From an uncultured Mycoplasmatota bacterium (GTDB lineage: Bacteria > Bacillota_I > Bacilli_A > RF39 > UBA660): 23,698 nt of DNA. How positions within the stretch are numbered: position 1 is the first letter of the stretch; each line of letters opens with the position of its first letter. The stretch is from NCBI GenBank assembly GCA_900548725.1, contig URLV01000017.1, positions 1 to 23,698 on the forward strand, given 5' to 3'. The notes below the pieces were generated by a model. That model was not told the DNA's origin, made no database searches, and saw nothing but the letters and a program-made list of their open reading frames with translations. The translations under genes were made by a program, and so were the position numbers. Shown here one piece after another: positions 1-7,861 of the stretch.

Positions 1-1
1 A

Positions 2-1519
2 GTATATACATTAACATGTACATCTTATTTAAAAGAAGGTTTTAGTTTAGCAAGTAATGGAACTATAACAGGAACAGTAGATGGAACATGTAATGGGGTT
101 TCAAGTGAAACAAAGTTTCCAAGTACATCAGATTTATCTATAATGGTAAACAATACAATAGATACAACACATACACAAGCTTATAAATTAACGATAACGT
201 ACAAAGAAATGAATGTTGATCAAAGTGAAGATATGGGTAAAACTTTTAGTACAAAAGTAAATATAGTGGATTTAAATGCACTAATAAGAAATAATCCATA
301 TGAATCTAATACAAACAGTTTAGCATATAGTATAATTAACAATGCAATGAACAATGCTAGCGGAACCGAACTAGTAGTTACACCTAAAACTATTCCTGCA
401 CAATCAACTAGTTCATTTATATATTTAAAAGGAACTGACCCAACAACATTTACTTCTACGTTGAGTAATGCAACAAATTATTATATTTCATATGCCGATG
501 ATTATACTGTAAACGAAACTACTGGTAAATTTACTTTAGTAAATCCAACAGTTGCAACTAGTAAATATACAACGTCAATGGCAAGTAGTTTAGTAGGTAA
601 ATATGCTGTATGGAGTACAACTGTACCAACCATATCAAATACTCAAAATCAAAGTATTATATATAGAATATCAACTAATGTATCAGATATAACATCAACT
701 ATAAAATACAATATGAGAATTAGCGATTTAACAATTAAAGAAACTAAATCTACAGAAAAAGAATTAAGCATAACGAATGATGATTATGGAACAAGTTATT
801 ATTATAGAGGTGGAGTAGAAGATAATTATGTAAATTTTGCTGGAATGTGTTGGAGAATAGTAAGAATTGAAGGAGATGGCTCTACAAAATTAATACTAGA
901 AGATAAAAGCACAGAATGTAATAGTTCGTCTTATACAGGAAATTGGAGTGACGGAAAAATGGTGGCATTTGGTTATGACTCTGATTATCAGATAGACTTT
1001 TTAAATTATTCTGGAGGACTTGCAGATTCTTTAAAGAGTTTCCAAACGACATTAAGTTCTAAATTAATAACTGGTAAATCCCTAAATGATTATTTAAAAA
1101 TAGATGATTGGTGCTATGATACTAACGGTGCATACCAAAGAATATATACTGATAAAAAACCATCACTAAAATGCACAGGAAATAAATTAAAGAAATATAA
1201 AGATAATACAGATATGTATGTAGGATTGTTAACAGCAGATGAAATTTCATTTGCAGGTGCAACTACCAGCTCAGAAAATTACACTCATTATTTAATGAAT
1301 AGTTACGCAAAAAATCTACCACAACACTCATTTTGGTATACATTATCTCTTAAACCTGCAAATAATGTGATTGTACTAGATGAAAAAGGAAAATATGATA
1401 CAAGGGATCACGTTAGCTCTGTTGATAATTATTCACGTCCAGCTGTTTGTCTAAAATCTAATGTGCAAATTTCAGGAGGAAATGGAACAATTTCAAATCC
1501 TTACATAATTGCAAGTTAA
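2..1519 (+). CDS. Surface/pilin-associated protein, 5'-truncated by window edge
   Basis: The reading frame is open from base 2 with no stop, so the ATG at 143 is internal and the true start lies outside the window; 505 residues are visible. The N-terminal visible part is Thr/Ser/Asn-rich and looks like extracellular beta-rich sequence, including a YKLTITYKEMN-type segment. The C-terminal part (about the last 250 residues) begins near YYYRGGVEDNYVNFAG, followed by CWRIVRIEGDG, contains several cysteines, and ends GNGTISNPYIIAS. The same architecture (an FRIL/WRIV beta motif and a terminal PY(I/K)I segment) ends the two prepilin-like genes at 15022 and 16277, so all three appear to share a C-terminal domain. 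From memory, such domains are common on surface proteins of gut Bacilli. Ligand and function are unknown. It is followed by its own hairpin terminator. Confidence 0.75.
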   Translation, partial: VYTLTCTSYLKEGFSLASNGTITGTVDGTCNGVSSETKFPSTSDLSIMVNNTIDTTHTQAYKLTITYKEMNVDQSEDMGKTFSTKVNIVDLNALIRNNPYESNTNSLAYSIINNAMNNASGTELVVTPKTIPAQSTSSFIYLKGTDPTTFTSTLSNATNYYISYADDYTVNETTGKFTLVNPTVATSKYTTSMASSLVGKYAVWSTTVPTISNTQNQSIIYRISTNVSDITSTIKYNMRISDLTIKETKSTEKELSITNDDYGTSYYYRGGVEDNYVNFAGMCWRIVRIEGDGSTKLILEDKSTECNSSSYTGNWSDGKMVAFGYDSDYQIDFLNYSGGLADSLKSFQTTLSSKLITGKSLNDYLKIDDWCYDTNGAYQRIYTDKKPSLKCTGNKLKKYKDNTDMYVGLLTADEISFAGATTSSENYTHYLMNSYAKNLPQHSFWYTLSLKPANNVIVLDEKGKYDTRDHVSSVDNYSRPAVCLKSNVQISGGNGTISNPYIIAS

Positions 1520-1544
1520 GTACTATCAATTTAGTACTTTTTTT
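1518..1544 (+). terminator. Rho-independent terminator overlapping the stop codon of the first gene
   Basis: A perfect 8-bp stem AAGTACTA/TAGTACTT with a 6-base loop is followed by a run of Ts. The left arm starts inside the TAA stop of the surface-protein gene. Confidence 0.85.
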
Positions 1545-1563
1545 GATACAATTACTATAGGTG
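1544..1563 (+). promoter_or_regulatory. Extended -10 and SD for the rnfC-like gene
   Basis: TGATACAAT (TG at 1544-1545, -10 TACAAT at 1547-1552) abuts the terminator T-run. AGGTG at 1559-1563 lies 8 bases before the ATG. No clear -35 is visible. The predicted leader is very short. Confidence 0.5.
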
Positions 1564-1571
1564 TATAAGAT

Positions 1572-2678
1572 ATGAAAGATGTAGAAAATTTATTAACAAC
1601 TGATTATATATATTTTCCATTAAAAAAAGATAGTAAACTATTTATAAATGATGGAGAATATATTTATAAAAATGATAAAATAATAGAATATAATAATAAA
1701 ATAATATATAGCAGTGTATCTGGTAAAGTACTAGGTATGACTAACATAGATAATAATAAATACTTAGTTATAGAAAACGATTATAAAGATAAAACTAAAA
1801 AAAGAATTACTTCTAAAAAAAATATTAATAACTATACAAAAGAAGAATTAAATAATTTAATTAATGAATATAACATTATAGATGATTTTGATATAACTAG
1901 TAAAGTACTTATAATAAATTGTATTGATGAATATAATTTAGAAAATACAAACAATACTATACTCAAAAACTATACAATAAATTTGTTAGATACTATAGAT
2001 GCATTAATAGACATAATGGATATAAAAAAATGCTTTTTTGCTGTTAGTAACAATGATATAGAAGTAGTAGATATACTTTTAAATAATATGGGAACATATC
2101 CTAAAATAGATTTAAAATTATTTAAAAACGATAATATTATTAGTAAGAAAGAAATATTAATAGATAAATTAACTAGATTTAGAAATAAGAAATATAATAT
2201 ACAGTATTTAAATATAAAAGATGTTTTAAATATATATAATGTATTAAAAAAACATATACCTATAACAACAACATATATTACATTAACAGGTAATTTAATA
2301 AATTATACAAAAGTATTAAAAGTTAATATAGGAACAAATTTACTAGATATATTAAATGAATATGAAATAAAAAATTATAAAAATATAATTATAAATGGAT
2401 TACTAAATGGAAATATAATAAAAAATCCTAATTACATAATAGATAATAATACCAGAAGTATATTTATTAATACTATAAAAAAATATAAAAGTGTAGATTG
2501 TATAAATTGTGGTAAATGTGTAAATATATGTCCAATAAATATAAATCCTAAATATATGTATTTTAATAAAGATAAAAAAAGTAAATTATATAAAGAAAAA
2601 TGTATAAATTGTGGTATGTGTAGTTATATATGTCCATCTAAAATTGAATTAAATAAAGGATGTGGTAAATATGAATAA
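1572..2678 (+). CDS. RnfC-like iron-sulfur protein, reduced
   Basis: This 368-residue protein resembles RnfC, the peripheral Fe-S subunit of the ion-pumping ferredoxin:NAD oxidoreductase, but is shorter than usual (about 430 or more). Visible in order: an RnfC-type barrel-sandwich start (YFPLKKDSKLFINDGEYIYK, then SSVSGKVLG); a middle region aligning weakly with the NADH/FMN domain (VLIINCIDEYN in place of the usual INxAECEPY); an SLBB-like part (LTGNLINYTKVLKVNIGTNL); and two complete CxxCxxCxxxCP motifs at C310-C320 and C344-C354. The glycine-rich GxGGAxFP segment that binds nucleotide/flavin in true RnfC is absent. The next gene is RnfD-like, with a stop/start overlap, but no rnfG, E, A or B follows. 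The family call is firm on the Fe-S and barrel parts. Activity as an NADH-oxidising subunit is doubtful. Confidence 0.72.
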   Translation: MKDVENLLTTDYIYFPLKKDSKLFINDGEYIYKNDKIIEYNNKIIYSSVSGKVLGMTNIDNNKYLVIENDYKDKTKKRITSKKNINNYTKEELNNLINEYNIIDDFDITSKVLIINCIDEYNLENTNNTILKNYTINLLDTIDALIDIMDIKKCFFAVSNNDIEVVDILLNNMGTYPKIDLKLFKNDNIISKKEILIDKLTRFRNKKYNIQYLNIKDVLNIYNVLKKHIPITTTYITLTGNLINYTKVLKVNIGTNLLDILNEYEIKNYKNIIINGLLNGNIIKNPNYIIDNNTRSIFINTIKKYKSVDCINCGKCVNICPININPKYMYFNKDKKSKLYKEKCINCGMCSYICPSKIELNKGCGKYE

Positions 2679-3558
2679 AAGTAATAATTCCATAAAAAGA
2701 ATTACATTAACTTATATAATTAGTTTATTGCCATTAATATTATTTGGATTTTATAAAAATGGTATAAGTCTTTATATAAAAAAATATGTTAATATATTAG
2801 AAATGTTCAAACCATTAGTTATTATATTATTAGGTTTCTTAATAGGTGCAATAGTAAATGTCATTTATGAAAAAAAAATAAATAAAAATAAAGATAATAT
2901 TAAAGATATAATATTTAGTAGTCTACATCCCATTTATGGTATATTAATAGGTTGTATATCAAGTATTAATACTAATATAATTTTATTTTCTCTAGTTACA
3001 TTCATAATATTATTAATATCTAAATTTACTAAAAATACTAAAATTAATTATATAACATTAACTAGTTTAATAATATTTTTTATAATGAATATATTTGGTA
3101 AGTTTTCGTTTTTAAATGCATATGAAGTTAGTAACAATTTTAATATGAATACTATAGATTATTTGTTTGGTAAAGGTAATGGAGGTATAGTAACTACTAA
3201 TATATTATTATTAATTATAAGTTATATAATATTATATAATTCTAATATTTATAAAAGAAATATACCTATATATAGTTTTATATCTTTCTTACTATTAACT
3301 ATAATATATTGTTTTATTAAAAATGATATAGGTAATATAATGAATATGTTATTTACTAATGGAATATTATTTTCATTTGTATATATAGCAAGTGAACCAA
3401 ATAGTAGTAGTTATACTAGACTAGGTAGTACTATATATGGTATTATAGTTGGCGTATTATCTTTTATATTTTATTTAATAAATCCAGCATTATCTAGTTT
3501 AGGTGGTATATTTATAGCAAGTATATTTAATAGTCTAATAGATTTAAAATTCGAGTAA
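2671..3558 (+). CDS. RnfD/NqrB-like membrane protein, reduced
   Basis: A multi-pass membrane protein of 295 residues with about nine hydrophobic segments. The C-terminal third (IASEPNSSSYTRLGSTIYGI, then ending SIFNSLIDLKFE) matches the conserved RnfD/NqrB ending (ATDPxTSPxxxxGxxxyG...NxxxPxiD), and TIDYLFGKGNGGIVTTN matches the segment after the flavin site. The SGAT threonine motif that carries covalent FMN in RnfD appears to be missing (EVSNNFNMN stands there). ATG 2671 is preferred over GTG 2662 because AAAGGA at 2655-2660 is well spaced from the ATG. It overlaps the end of the RnfC-like gene by 8 bases, so the two are probably translationally coupled. It might form a two-protein membrane complex with the Fe-S protein. 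The redox role is unproven. Confidence 0.7.
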   Translation: MNKSNNSIKRITLTYIISLLPLILFGFYKNGISLYIKKYVNILEMFKPLVIILLGFLIGAIVNVIYEKKINKNKDNIKDIIFSSLHPIYGILIGCISSINTNIILFSLVTFIILLISKFTKNTKINYITLTSLIIFFIMNIFGKFSFLNAYEVSNNFNMNTIDYLFGKGNGGIVTTNILLLIISYIILYNSNIYKRNIPIYSFISFLLLTIIYCFIKNDIGNIMNMLFTNGILFSFVYIASEPNSSSYTRLGSTIYGIIVGVLSFIFYLINPALSSLGGIFIASIFNSLIDLKFE

Positions 3559-3601
3559 ATTAGACAAAAATATTTTATATAATGATTATGGTGATTATTG
3601 T

Positions 3602-3766
3602 ATGAAAGTAAAAGTAATAGATGAATCTCATGAAAAAGATTTAGAAAATAGTGTAAATGAATTTATAGAAGGAAAAGATGTAATAGATATTAAATTTAAT
3701 GTAAGTGTATGTGTAAGTGGAGAGGAACAAATATATTGTTTTGATGCATTAATAATGTATAAATAA
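3602..3766 (+). CDS. Cse60-like small sporulation protein
   Basis: A 54-residue gene starting MKVKVIDESHEKDLENSVNE and ending EEQIYCFDALIMYK. This matches my memory of the Bacillus Cse60 family (DUF2758): a (V)KLFDEEHEKDLE start, a central VDIKY-like strand (here VIDIKFNVSV) and a QIYCFSAxIxY end. In B. subtilis cse60 is transcribed in the mother cell by sigma-E; its biochemical role is unknown. A good GGTGAT at 3590-3595 precedes the ATG by 6 bases, and TATAAT at 3578-3583 could be a -10, though it would give a start point inside the SD. It lies directly behind the RnfC/RnfD-like pair in the same direction and faces a convergent gene. Confidence 0.75.
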   Translation: MKVKVIDESHEKDLENSVNEFIEGKDVIDIKFNVSVCVSGEEQIYCFDALIMYK

Positions 3767-3767
3767 G

Positions 3768-3792
3768 AAAAAAAACTTGAGATAATCTCAAG
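3768..3792 (-). terminator. Terminator of the minus-strand coiled-coil gene
   Basis: A perfect 7-bp stem CTTGAGA/TCTCAAG with a 3-base loop is followed by eight Ts on the minus strand. On the plus strand no T-run follows, so it should act poorly for the Cse60-like gene. Confidence 0.85.
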
Positions 3793-3798
3793 AATAAA

Positions 3799-4134
3799 TT
3801 AAACCATATACATGTTATTATTATATGTATCTCCTAAATCTTTATTTGTATAGTTATTAGTTAGTTCACTTTCTAATTTATTTAATCTAGTTTCGATTCT
3901 GTTAATTTGCCTTTCCATTTTTGATAGTCTAGATTCTATGTCTGATGTATAATTGTTATTCATATTGTTATTATTATAAAGTGGCATATTTTGATTTTCT
4001 ACCATAGCAGGTCCAGAGTAAAAAGATGATTGACTTGCTACTTGATTAGGATACATATTAGGCATCATAGGTTGCATGCTATTATATGCACTCATGTTAT
4101 ATTCTGAAAAAAATGAATTCCTATCTTTTTTCAA
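3799..4134 (-). CDS. Small Asn/Met-rich protein with C-terminal coiled coil
   Basis: A 111-residue protein I do not recognise. Residues 1-62 are low-complexity, rich in Asn, Met, Ser, Tyr and Pro (for example SMQPMMPNMYPNQ). Residues 65-92 form a heptad-patterned coil (IESRLSKMERQINRIETRL), and the tail is again Asn/Met-rich. There is no signal peptide or membrane segment. The start is TTG at 4134: the strong AGAGGGGG at 4143-4150 (minus strand) lies 8 bases upstream, and the first ATG is 13 codons further in. Composition and coil resemble small spore-coat or morphogenetic proteins, and the convergent neighbour is a Cse60-like spore gene, but the spore link is inference. Confidence 0.7.
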   Translation of the reverse strand: MKKDRNSFFSEYNMSAYNSMQPMMPNMYPNQVASQSSFYSGPAMVENQNMPLYNNNNMNNNYTSDIESRLSKMERQINRIETRLNKLESELTNNYTNKDLGDTYNNNMYMV

Positions 4135-4185
4135 ATTTATTTCCCCCTCTAATTCATTATATGCAAAAAAGAAAGAAGTGATATT

Positions 4186-4815
4186 ATGCGTTTAAGAAAT
4201 GTTAAAAATGCTTATGAAATAGTAAATGATTCTAATTACGTTATTAAAAATCCTGAGCAATATATTGGAAAATATAAAGAATTATTTAATAATGATAATC
4301 CAATAAATATAGAAATTGGAATGGGTAAAGGAGACTTTATTATTGGTATGGCCAAAAAATATCCAAACACTAATTTTATAGGTATAGAAAAATATGAATC
4401 AGTAATGGTACGTGCTGTAGAAAAATTAGAAAATATTGATTTACCAAACTTAAAATTAATTAGAATGGATGCTATAAATATTGATAAAGTATTTGATAAA
4501 GAAATAAATACTATATATTTAAATTTTTCAGATCCATGGCCTAAAAAACGTCATGCTAAAAGAAGACTTACAAGTGATATATTTTTAAAACTTTATGATA
4601 AAATATTTATATCTAAACCACATATTATTCAAAAAACAGATAATATACTTTTATTTGCATCTAGTATAGAATCTTTAGTAGATTATGGTTACAAATTTAA
4701 TAAAGTAAGTTTAGATTTAGAACATGAAGACATAGATAATGTAATTACTGAATACGAAAATAAATTTATGTCTATGGGAACTAAAATAAATTATTTAGAT
4801 GCATATAAAAAATAA
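4186..4815 (+). CDS. trmB: tRNA (guanine-46-N7)-methyltransferase TrmB
   Basis: This 209-residue enzyme methylates N7 of G46 in the variable loop of tRNA using S-adenosylmethionine. The SAM-binding loop IEIGMGKGDF is at residues 42-51, the acidic end of beta-2 is GIEKYE near 66-71, and the family signature DPWPKKRH is at 116-123, followed by the RRL tract. Length and order fit bacterial TrmB. The start is supported by GAAGTGAT just upstream. It is transcribed divergently from the coiled-coil gene and convergently with tmcAL, and shares a hairpin terminator with the latter. Confidence 0.95.
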   Translation: MRLRNVKNAYEIVNDSNYVIKNPEQYIGKYKELFNNDNPINIEIGMGKGDFIIGMAKKYPNTNFIGIEKYESVMVRAVEKLENIDLPNLKLIRMDAINIDKVFDKEINTIYLNFSDPWPKKRHAKRRLTSDIFLKLYDKIFISKPHIIQKTDNILLFASSIESLVDYGYKFNKVSLDLEHEDIDNVITEYENKFMSMGTKINYLDAYKK

Positions 4816-4851
4816 TACAAGTTTGATATTAAATTAGACTTGTATTATTTT
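4809..4851. terminator. Bidirectional terminator between trmB and tmcAL
   Basis: A 14-bp perfect stem (AAAATAATACAAGT with its complement ACTTGTATTATTTT) encloses a 15-base loop, with A/T runs on both flanks. The trmB stop lies in the left arm and the tmcAL stop in the loop, so both genes end inside the terminator. Confidence 0.85.
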
Positions 4852-5946
4852 ATTACTCTTTTCAAATTCTAATATATCTTCATCAACCAACATATTATAT
4901 ATGTTATATGCTTTAATATCATAATCTTTTATAATAGAATCTATATTTTTTAAATTAGATAAAATTGGAATATTTACGTCTTTTTTTATACTATTTATAT
5001 ATTTTTTTCCATTTGTATTAAAACCTAATAATCTTATATAAGTGTTATGAGTATTATTTAATTTGTCTTCTTTCGTTAATCCTATTAATATATGTACAAA
5101 CATTCTATTAATTCTATTATATGTATATCTTTTTGTTTTAACTTTATTTATTAATTCTTGAATATTATTACATTCATTAATTACTTTTTTTAATCTATGT
5201 TCTATACCTTCATCTACAGTTAAATAATTACTTAAATCATTATCATTGATTATTTTATATTTTAATAATTTAAAATATAAATCATAATCTATTTTATTAA
5301 TATAATTAGTATTTGGGACATATTCACTTATATCAATATTATTATTTATTTTTTCTCTTATATTAGATGCACTTACAATACCTTCATTTTTATCATTATC
5401 ATGGTAATTGTTAGTTCTTTTAATTGGTATTGCTTCTATGTTATATTTGTTTTTTTTGATAGTTTTTACATAAGATAATCCTAATAAATCATTTGGAGTA
5501 TTTACACTTATTCCAAGTGCTTTATTAAGTGCAGTAGGGTAATTAACTCCATCTTTTAAGTGTTTTTTTACACTATTATTATATTCGTTATCAAGTGATT
5601 TTTCTGCGAGTTCATTTAATAGTTTAATATTACAAGATTCGCTACCAAATATTAATTTATTTATTCCAACCGCATTAAGTATTTCTAAAGCAGCATCACT
5701 AAAAGTATCTGCAGAGTTACTTCCAAATATAAAGGGTAGTGATAAAACAATATCAACTTTATTTTGCAAAGCAATCACTGTTTTGGACTGTACACTCTCT
5801 ATACTAATTTCTCCACGCTCTAAGAAGTAACCATTAAGAACTAATACAATAATAGAGTTAGGATACATTTCTTTTATTTTATTTATATGATAAATATGAC
5901 CATTATGAAATGGATTATATTCTGCAATTATTCCAATTATATCCAT
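4834..5946 (-). CDS. tmcAL: tRNA(Met) cytidine acetate ligase TmcAL
   Basis: A 370-residue member of the YlbM/TmcAL nucleotidyltransferase family, which uses ATP and acetate to make N4-acetylcytidine at the wobble base of elongator tRNA-Met. Visible: the nucleotidyltransferase start AEYNPFHNGHIYH (residues 9-20), a GYFLERGE segment (39-46), the GSNSAD and FGSES motifs, and SASNIR at 192-197 as the second ATP-binding motif, followed by a helical C-terminal half. Length matches the family. The start ATG has GAGGTG five bases upstream. Being alone on the minus strand with its own promoter, it looks monocistronic. Confidence 0.93.
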   Translation of the reverse strand: MDIIGIIAEYNPFHNGHIYHINKIKEMYPNSIIVLVLNGYFLERGEISIESVQSKTVIALQNKVDIVLSLPFIFGSNSADTFSDAALEILNAVGINKLIFGSESCNIKLLNELAEKSLDNEYNNSVKKHLKDGVNYPTALNKALGISVNTPNDLLGLSYVKTIKKNKYNIEAIPIKRTNNYHDNDKNEGIVSASNIREKINNNIDISEYVPNTNYINKIDYDLYFKLLKYKIINDNDLSNYLTVDEGIEHRLKKVINECNNIQELINKVKTKRYTYNRINRMFVHILIGLTKEDKLNNTHNTYIRLLGFNTNGKKYINSIKKDVNIPILSNLKNIDSIIKDYDIKAYNIYNMLVDEDILEFEKSNKIIQV

Positions 5947-5964
5947 TCTTTCACCTCAAGTTAT

Positions 5965-5993
5965 ATACTACTATATATAATTTTTTTAGTCAA
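5965..5993 (-). promoter_or_regulatory. Probable vegetative promoter of tmcAL
   Basis: On the minus strand, TTGACT (5988-5993) is 17 bases from TAGTAT (5965-5970), and the tmcAL SD follows. The -35 is good; the -10 is only fair. Confidence 0.5.
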
Positions 5994-6013
5994 ATTTATT
6001 AATAATATAAATG

Positions 6014-6050
6014 AAAAACTGCCATTATATAATATAAAATAGCAGTTTTT
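6014..6050. terminator. Hairpin with T-runs on both strands in the tmcAL upstream gap
   Basis: A perfect 9-bp stem AAAAACTGC/GCAGTTTTT with a 19-base AT loop. It could terminate in either direction. On the minus strand it stands 9 bases after the stop of a 44-codon reading frame (6193 to 6059). Confidence 0.6.
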
Positions 6051-6058
6051 AAAAAGTA

Positions 6059-6193
6059 TTATAAATTCATAACTTGTTCTTCAGTAAGATTAGTTAAAAA
6101 ATACAAATAACTAAATTTTGTATTTAAATAAAAAAATATAATTAATAAAAAATTACGCCATTTTAAAAATAAATATAAATTATATAGTTGCAT
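6059..6193 (-). other. Possible 44-residue membrane peptide or 3' gene remnant
   Basis: A minus-strand frame from ATG 6193 reads MQLYNLYLFLKWRNFLLIIF and ends NLTEEQVMNL, immediately before a strong hairpin. The ending looks like a real protein terminus, but no SD precedes the ATG and a TAG lies nine codons upstream. It may be the decayed 3' end of a lost gene that kept its terminator. Together with the tmcAL promoter and this hairpin, this is all I see in the 339-base gap 5947-6285. Confidence 0.25.
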
Positions 6194-6321
6194 AATTAAT
6201 ATATGTGTGGTATATTTCTATATAGATACATTTTATTTGATATTGCTTTATATTAATCACCAATTTTATAATAGTTAATAATAAGATGTATCTTTTAAAT
6301 AATATATTAATAATATTTAAT

Positions 6322-6510
6322 ATGAAAAGATTATTTTATTTTATATTAAGTATTATTTTTTTATCTATATCAAGTATATTTTTTATACTTTATTTAAATT
6401 TATTTAATATAGGTTATAATGTATTTGAATACTTATTATTTTGTTTCACAAAAATAGAATGTTTACTAGTAATACCAGGAATAATAATCTTAATAAAATT
6501 GTATAAATAA
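6322..6510 (+). CDS. Small two-helix membrane protein of unknown function
   Basis: From ATG 6322 this gives 62 residues: MKRLFYFILSIIFLSISSIF, a short amphipathic stretch (NIGYNVFEYLLF), then a second hydrophobic segment ECLLVIPGIIILI and a KLYK tail. The frame also permits an in-frame ATG at 6286 (74 residues); the MKR start looks more like a natural positive-inside membrane start. Neither ATG has a recognisable SD, which is unusual here because most genes in the window have clear ones. I do not recognise the family. It stands alone upstream of the dnaB promoter with no clear terminator. Confidence 0.5.
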   Translation: MKRLFYFILSIIFLSISSIFFILYLNLFNIGYNVFEYLLFCFTKIECLLVIPGIIILIKLYK

Positions 6511-6535
6511 AATTTAGAATAATTATACTATTTAC

Positions 6536-6564
6536 TTGAATAAAATATATAAGTAATATAAAAT
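6536..6564 (+). promoter_or_regulatory. Probable sigma-A promoter of dnaB-dnaI
   Basis: TTGAAT (6536-6541), a 17-base spacer and TAAAAT (6559-6564) sit just upstream of AAGGAAGTGAT and the dnaB start. Confidence 0.6.
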
Positions 6565-6581
6565 ATATTTAAGGAAGTGAT

Positions 6582-7856
6582 ATGATGAAACAAATAACTC
6601 TTTTGCCAGCAGATACATATAAAGTAGTAAACAAAACTATTTTAAATGAATCTGATAAAAAAATTATTGTTGATTTATATCAACCTATAATAGGGCCTGT
6701 TGCGGTTAGTTTGTATTTTACTTTAATAAGTGATTTAGATAAATTTGAAAGAATAAGTTTAGAATATTCTCACCATCATTTGATGATAAGTTTAAAAAAT
6801 GGGTTAGATGTAATAAAAAAATCAAGAGATTGTTTAGAAGCAGTGGGATTAATTAAAACATTATTTAAAGAGAATGATAATCAAAATAATTATATTTATG
6901 AAATATATAGTCCTTTAACACCAAATAGTTTTTTTACACATCCAGTATTAAGTACTATATTAAGGAGTAATATTGGAGAAAAAGATTTTAATGAATTAGT
7001 ATTATTTTATAAAAAAACTAATATAGATACAAAAGATTATATAGATATATCACATAAACTAAATGATACATATAGAAGTATAAGTAATAATTCTAATTAT
7101 GATGCTATAGATAAAAATATATTTGGAAGTAATGTAGAAAAATTAATAGATTTTGATTTAATAATATCAAGTATTCCAAATAATATTTTAAGTGATAAAG
7201 CGTTTAATAAAAAAACTCGTGAATTAATAAATAATTTAGCATTTGTATACGATATTGATAATTTAAGAATGATAGATATTATAAGGCTATCTATAGATGA
7301 TAATGGAATGATTAACAAAGAAAAATTATTAGGTAATATTAGAAAATATTATGATTTTAATAATAATGGCGCACTTCCAACGTTAATATATAGAACTCAA
7401 CCAGAGCATTTAAAACAAGGCTTTAATGATACTTCAAACAGAGGTAAAATGTTGTATGTTTTTGAAAATACAACGCCATATGATTTCTTAATGGGAAAAT
7501 ATAAAGGAGTAAAACCAACGAGTAGAGATCTAAAATTATTAGAATATTTAGCTGTTGAATTAAAAATGAAACCAGCAGTTATAAATGTTTTAATTGATTA
7601 TGTGCTTAGAATAAATGATAATAAATTAAATAGAAATTATGTTGAGACAATTGCAGGGGAATGGGTTAGGAGTAATATTGAGACTGCAAACGATGCAATG
7701 AAAAGAGCAGAAAAACAACATAAAAAGAATAAAACTAAAGTATTTACCAAAAACACTAATGAAGTACCAGTTTGGTTTAATGAAAAAAATGATATAAAAG
7801 AAATAGATGAAATAGAAAAACAAGAGCTAGAAAATTTATTAAAAGATTTTAGGTGA
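6582..7856 (+). CDS. dnaB: Replication initiation/helicase loader DnaB (Bacilli type)
   Basis: A 424-residue protein of the Gram-positive DnaB family, which with DnaD and DnaI loads the replicative helicase at oriC and at restart sites. The N-terminal domain shows the winged-helix start (LYQPIIGPVAVSLYFTLISD, residues 32-51). The C-terminal DnaD-like (DDBH2) region contains YDFLMGKYKGVKPTSRDLKL and ends in the family's NYVETIAGEWVRSNIET-type helix, followed by a charged tail. Two ATGs, 6582 and 6585, follow the SD AAGGA; either is possible. It ends in TGA at 7854-7856, inside the SD of the next gene, dnaI. This pairing is conserved in Bacilli and supports the assignment. Confidence 0.9.
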   Translation: MMKQITLLPADTYKVVNKTILNESDKKIIVDLYQPIIGPVAVSLYFTLISDLDKFERISLEYSHHHLMISLKNGLDVIKKSRDCLEAVGLIKTLFKENDNQNNYIYEIYSPLTPNSFFTHPVLSTILRSNIGEKDFNELVLFYKKTNIDTKDYIDISHKLNDTYRSISNNSNYDAIDKNIFGSNVEKLIDFDLIISSIPNNILSDKAFNKKTRELINNLAFVYDIDNLRMIDIIRLSIDDNGMINKEKLLGNIRKYYDFNNNGALPTLIYRTQPEHLKQGFNDTSNRGKMLYVFENTTPYDFLMGKYKGVKPTSRDLKLLEYLAVELKMKPAVINVLIDYVLRINDNKLNRNYVETIAGEWVRSNIETANDAMKRAEKQHKKNKTKVFTKNTNEVPVWFNEKNDIKEIDEIEKQELENLLKDFR

Positions 7857-7861
7857 TAAAG

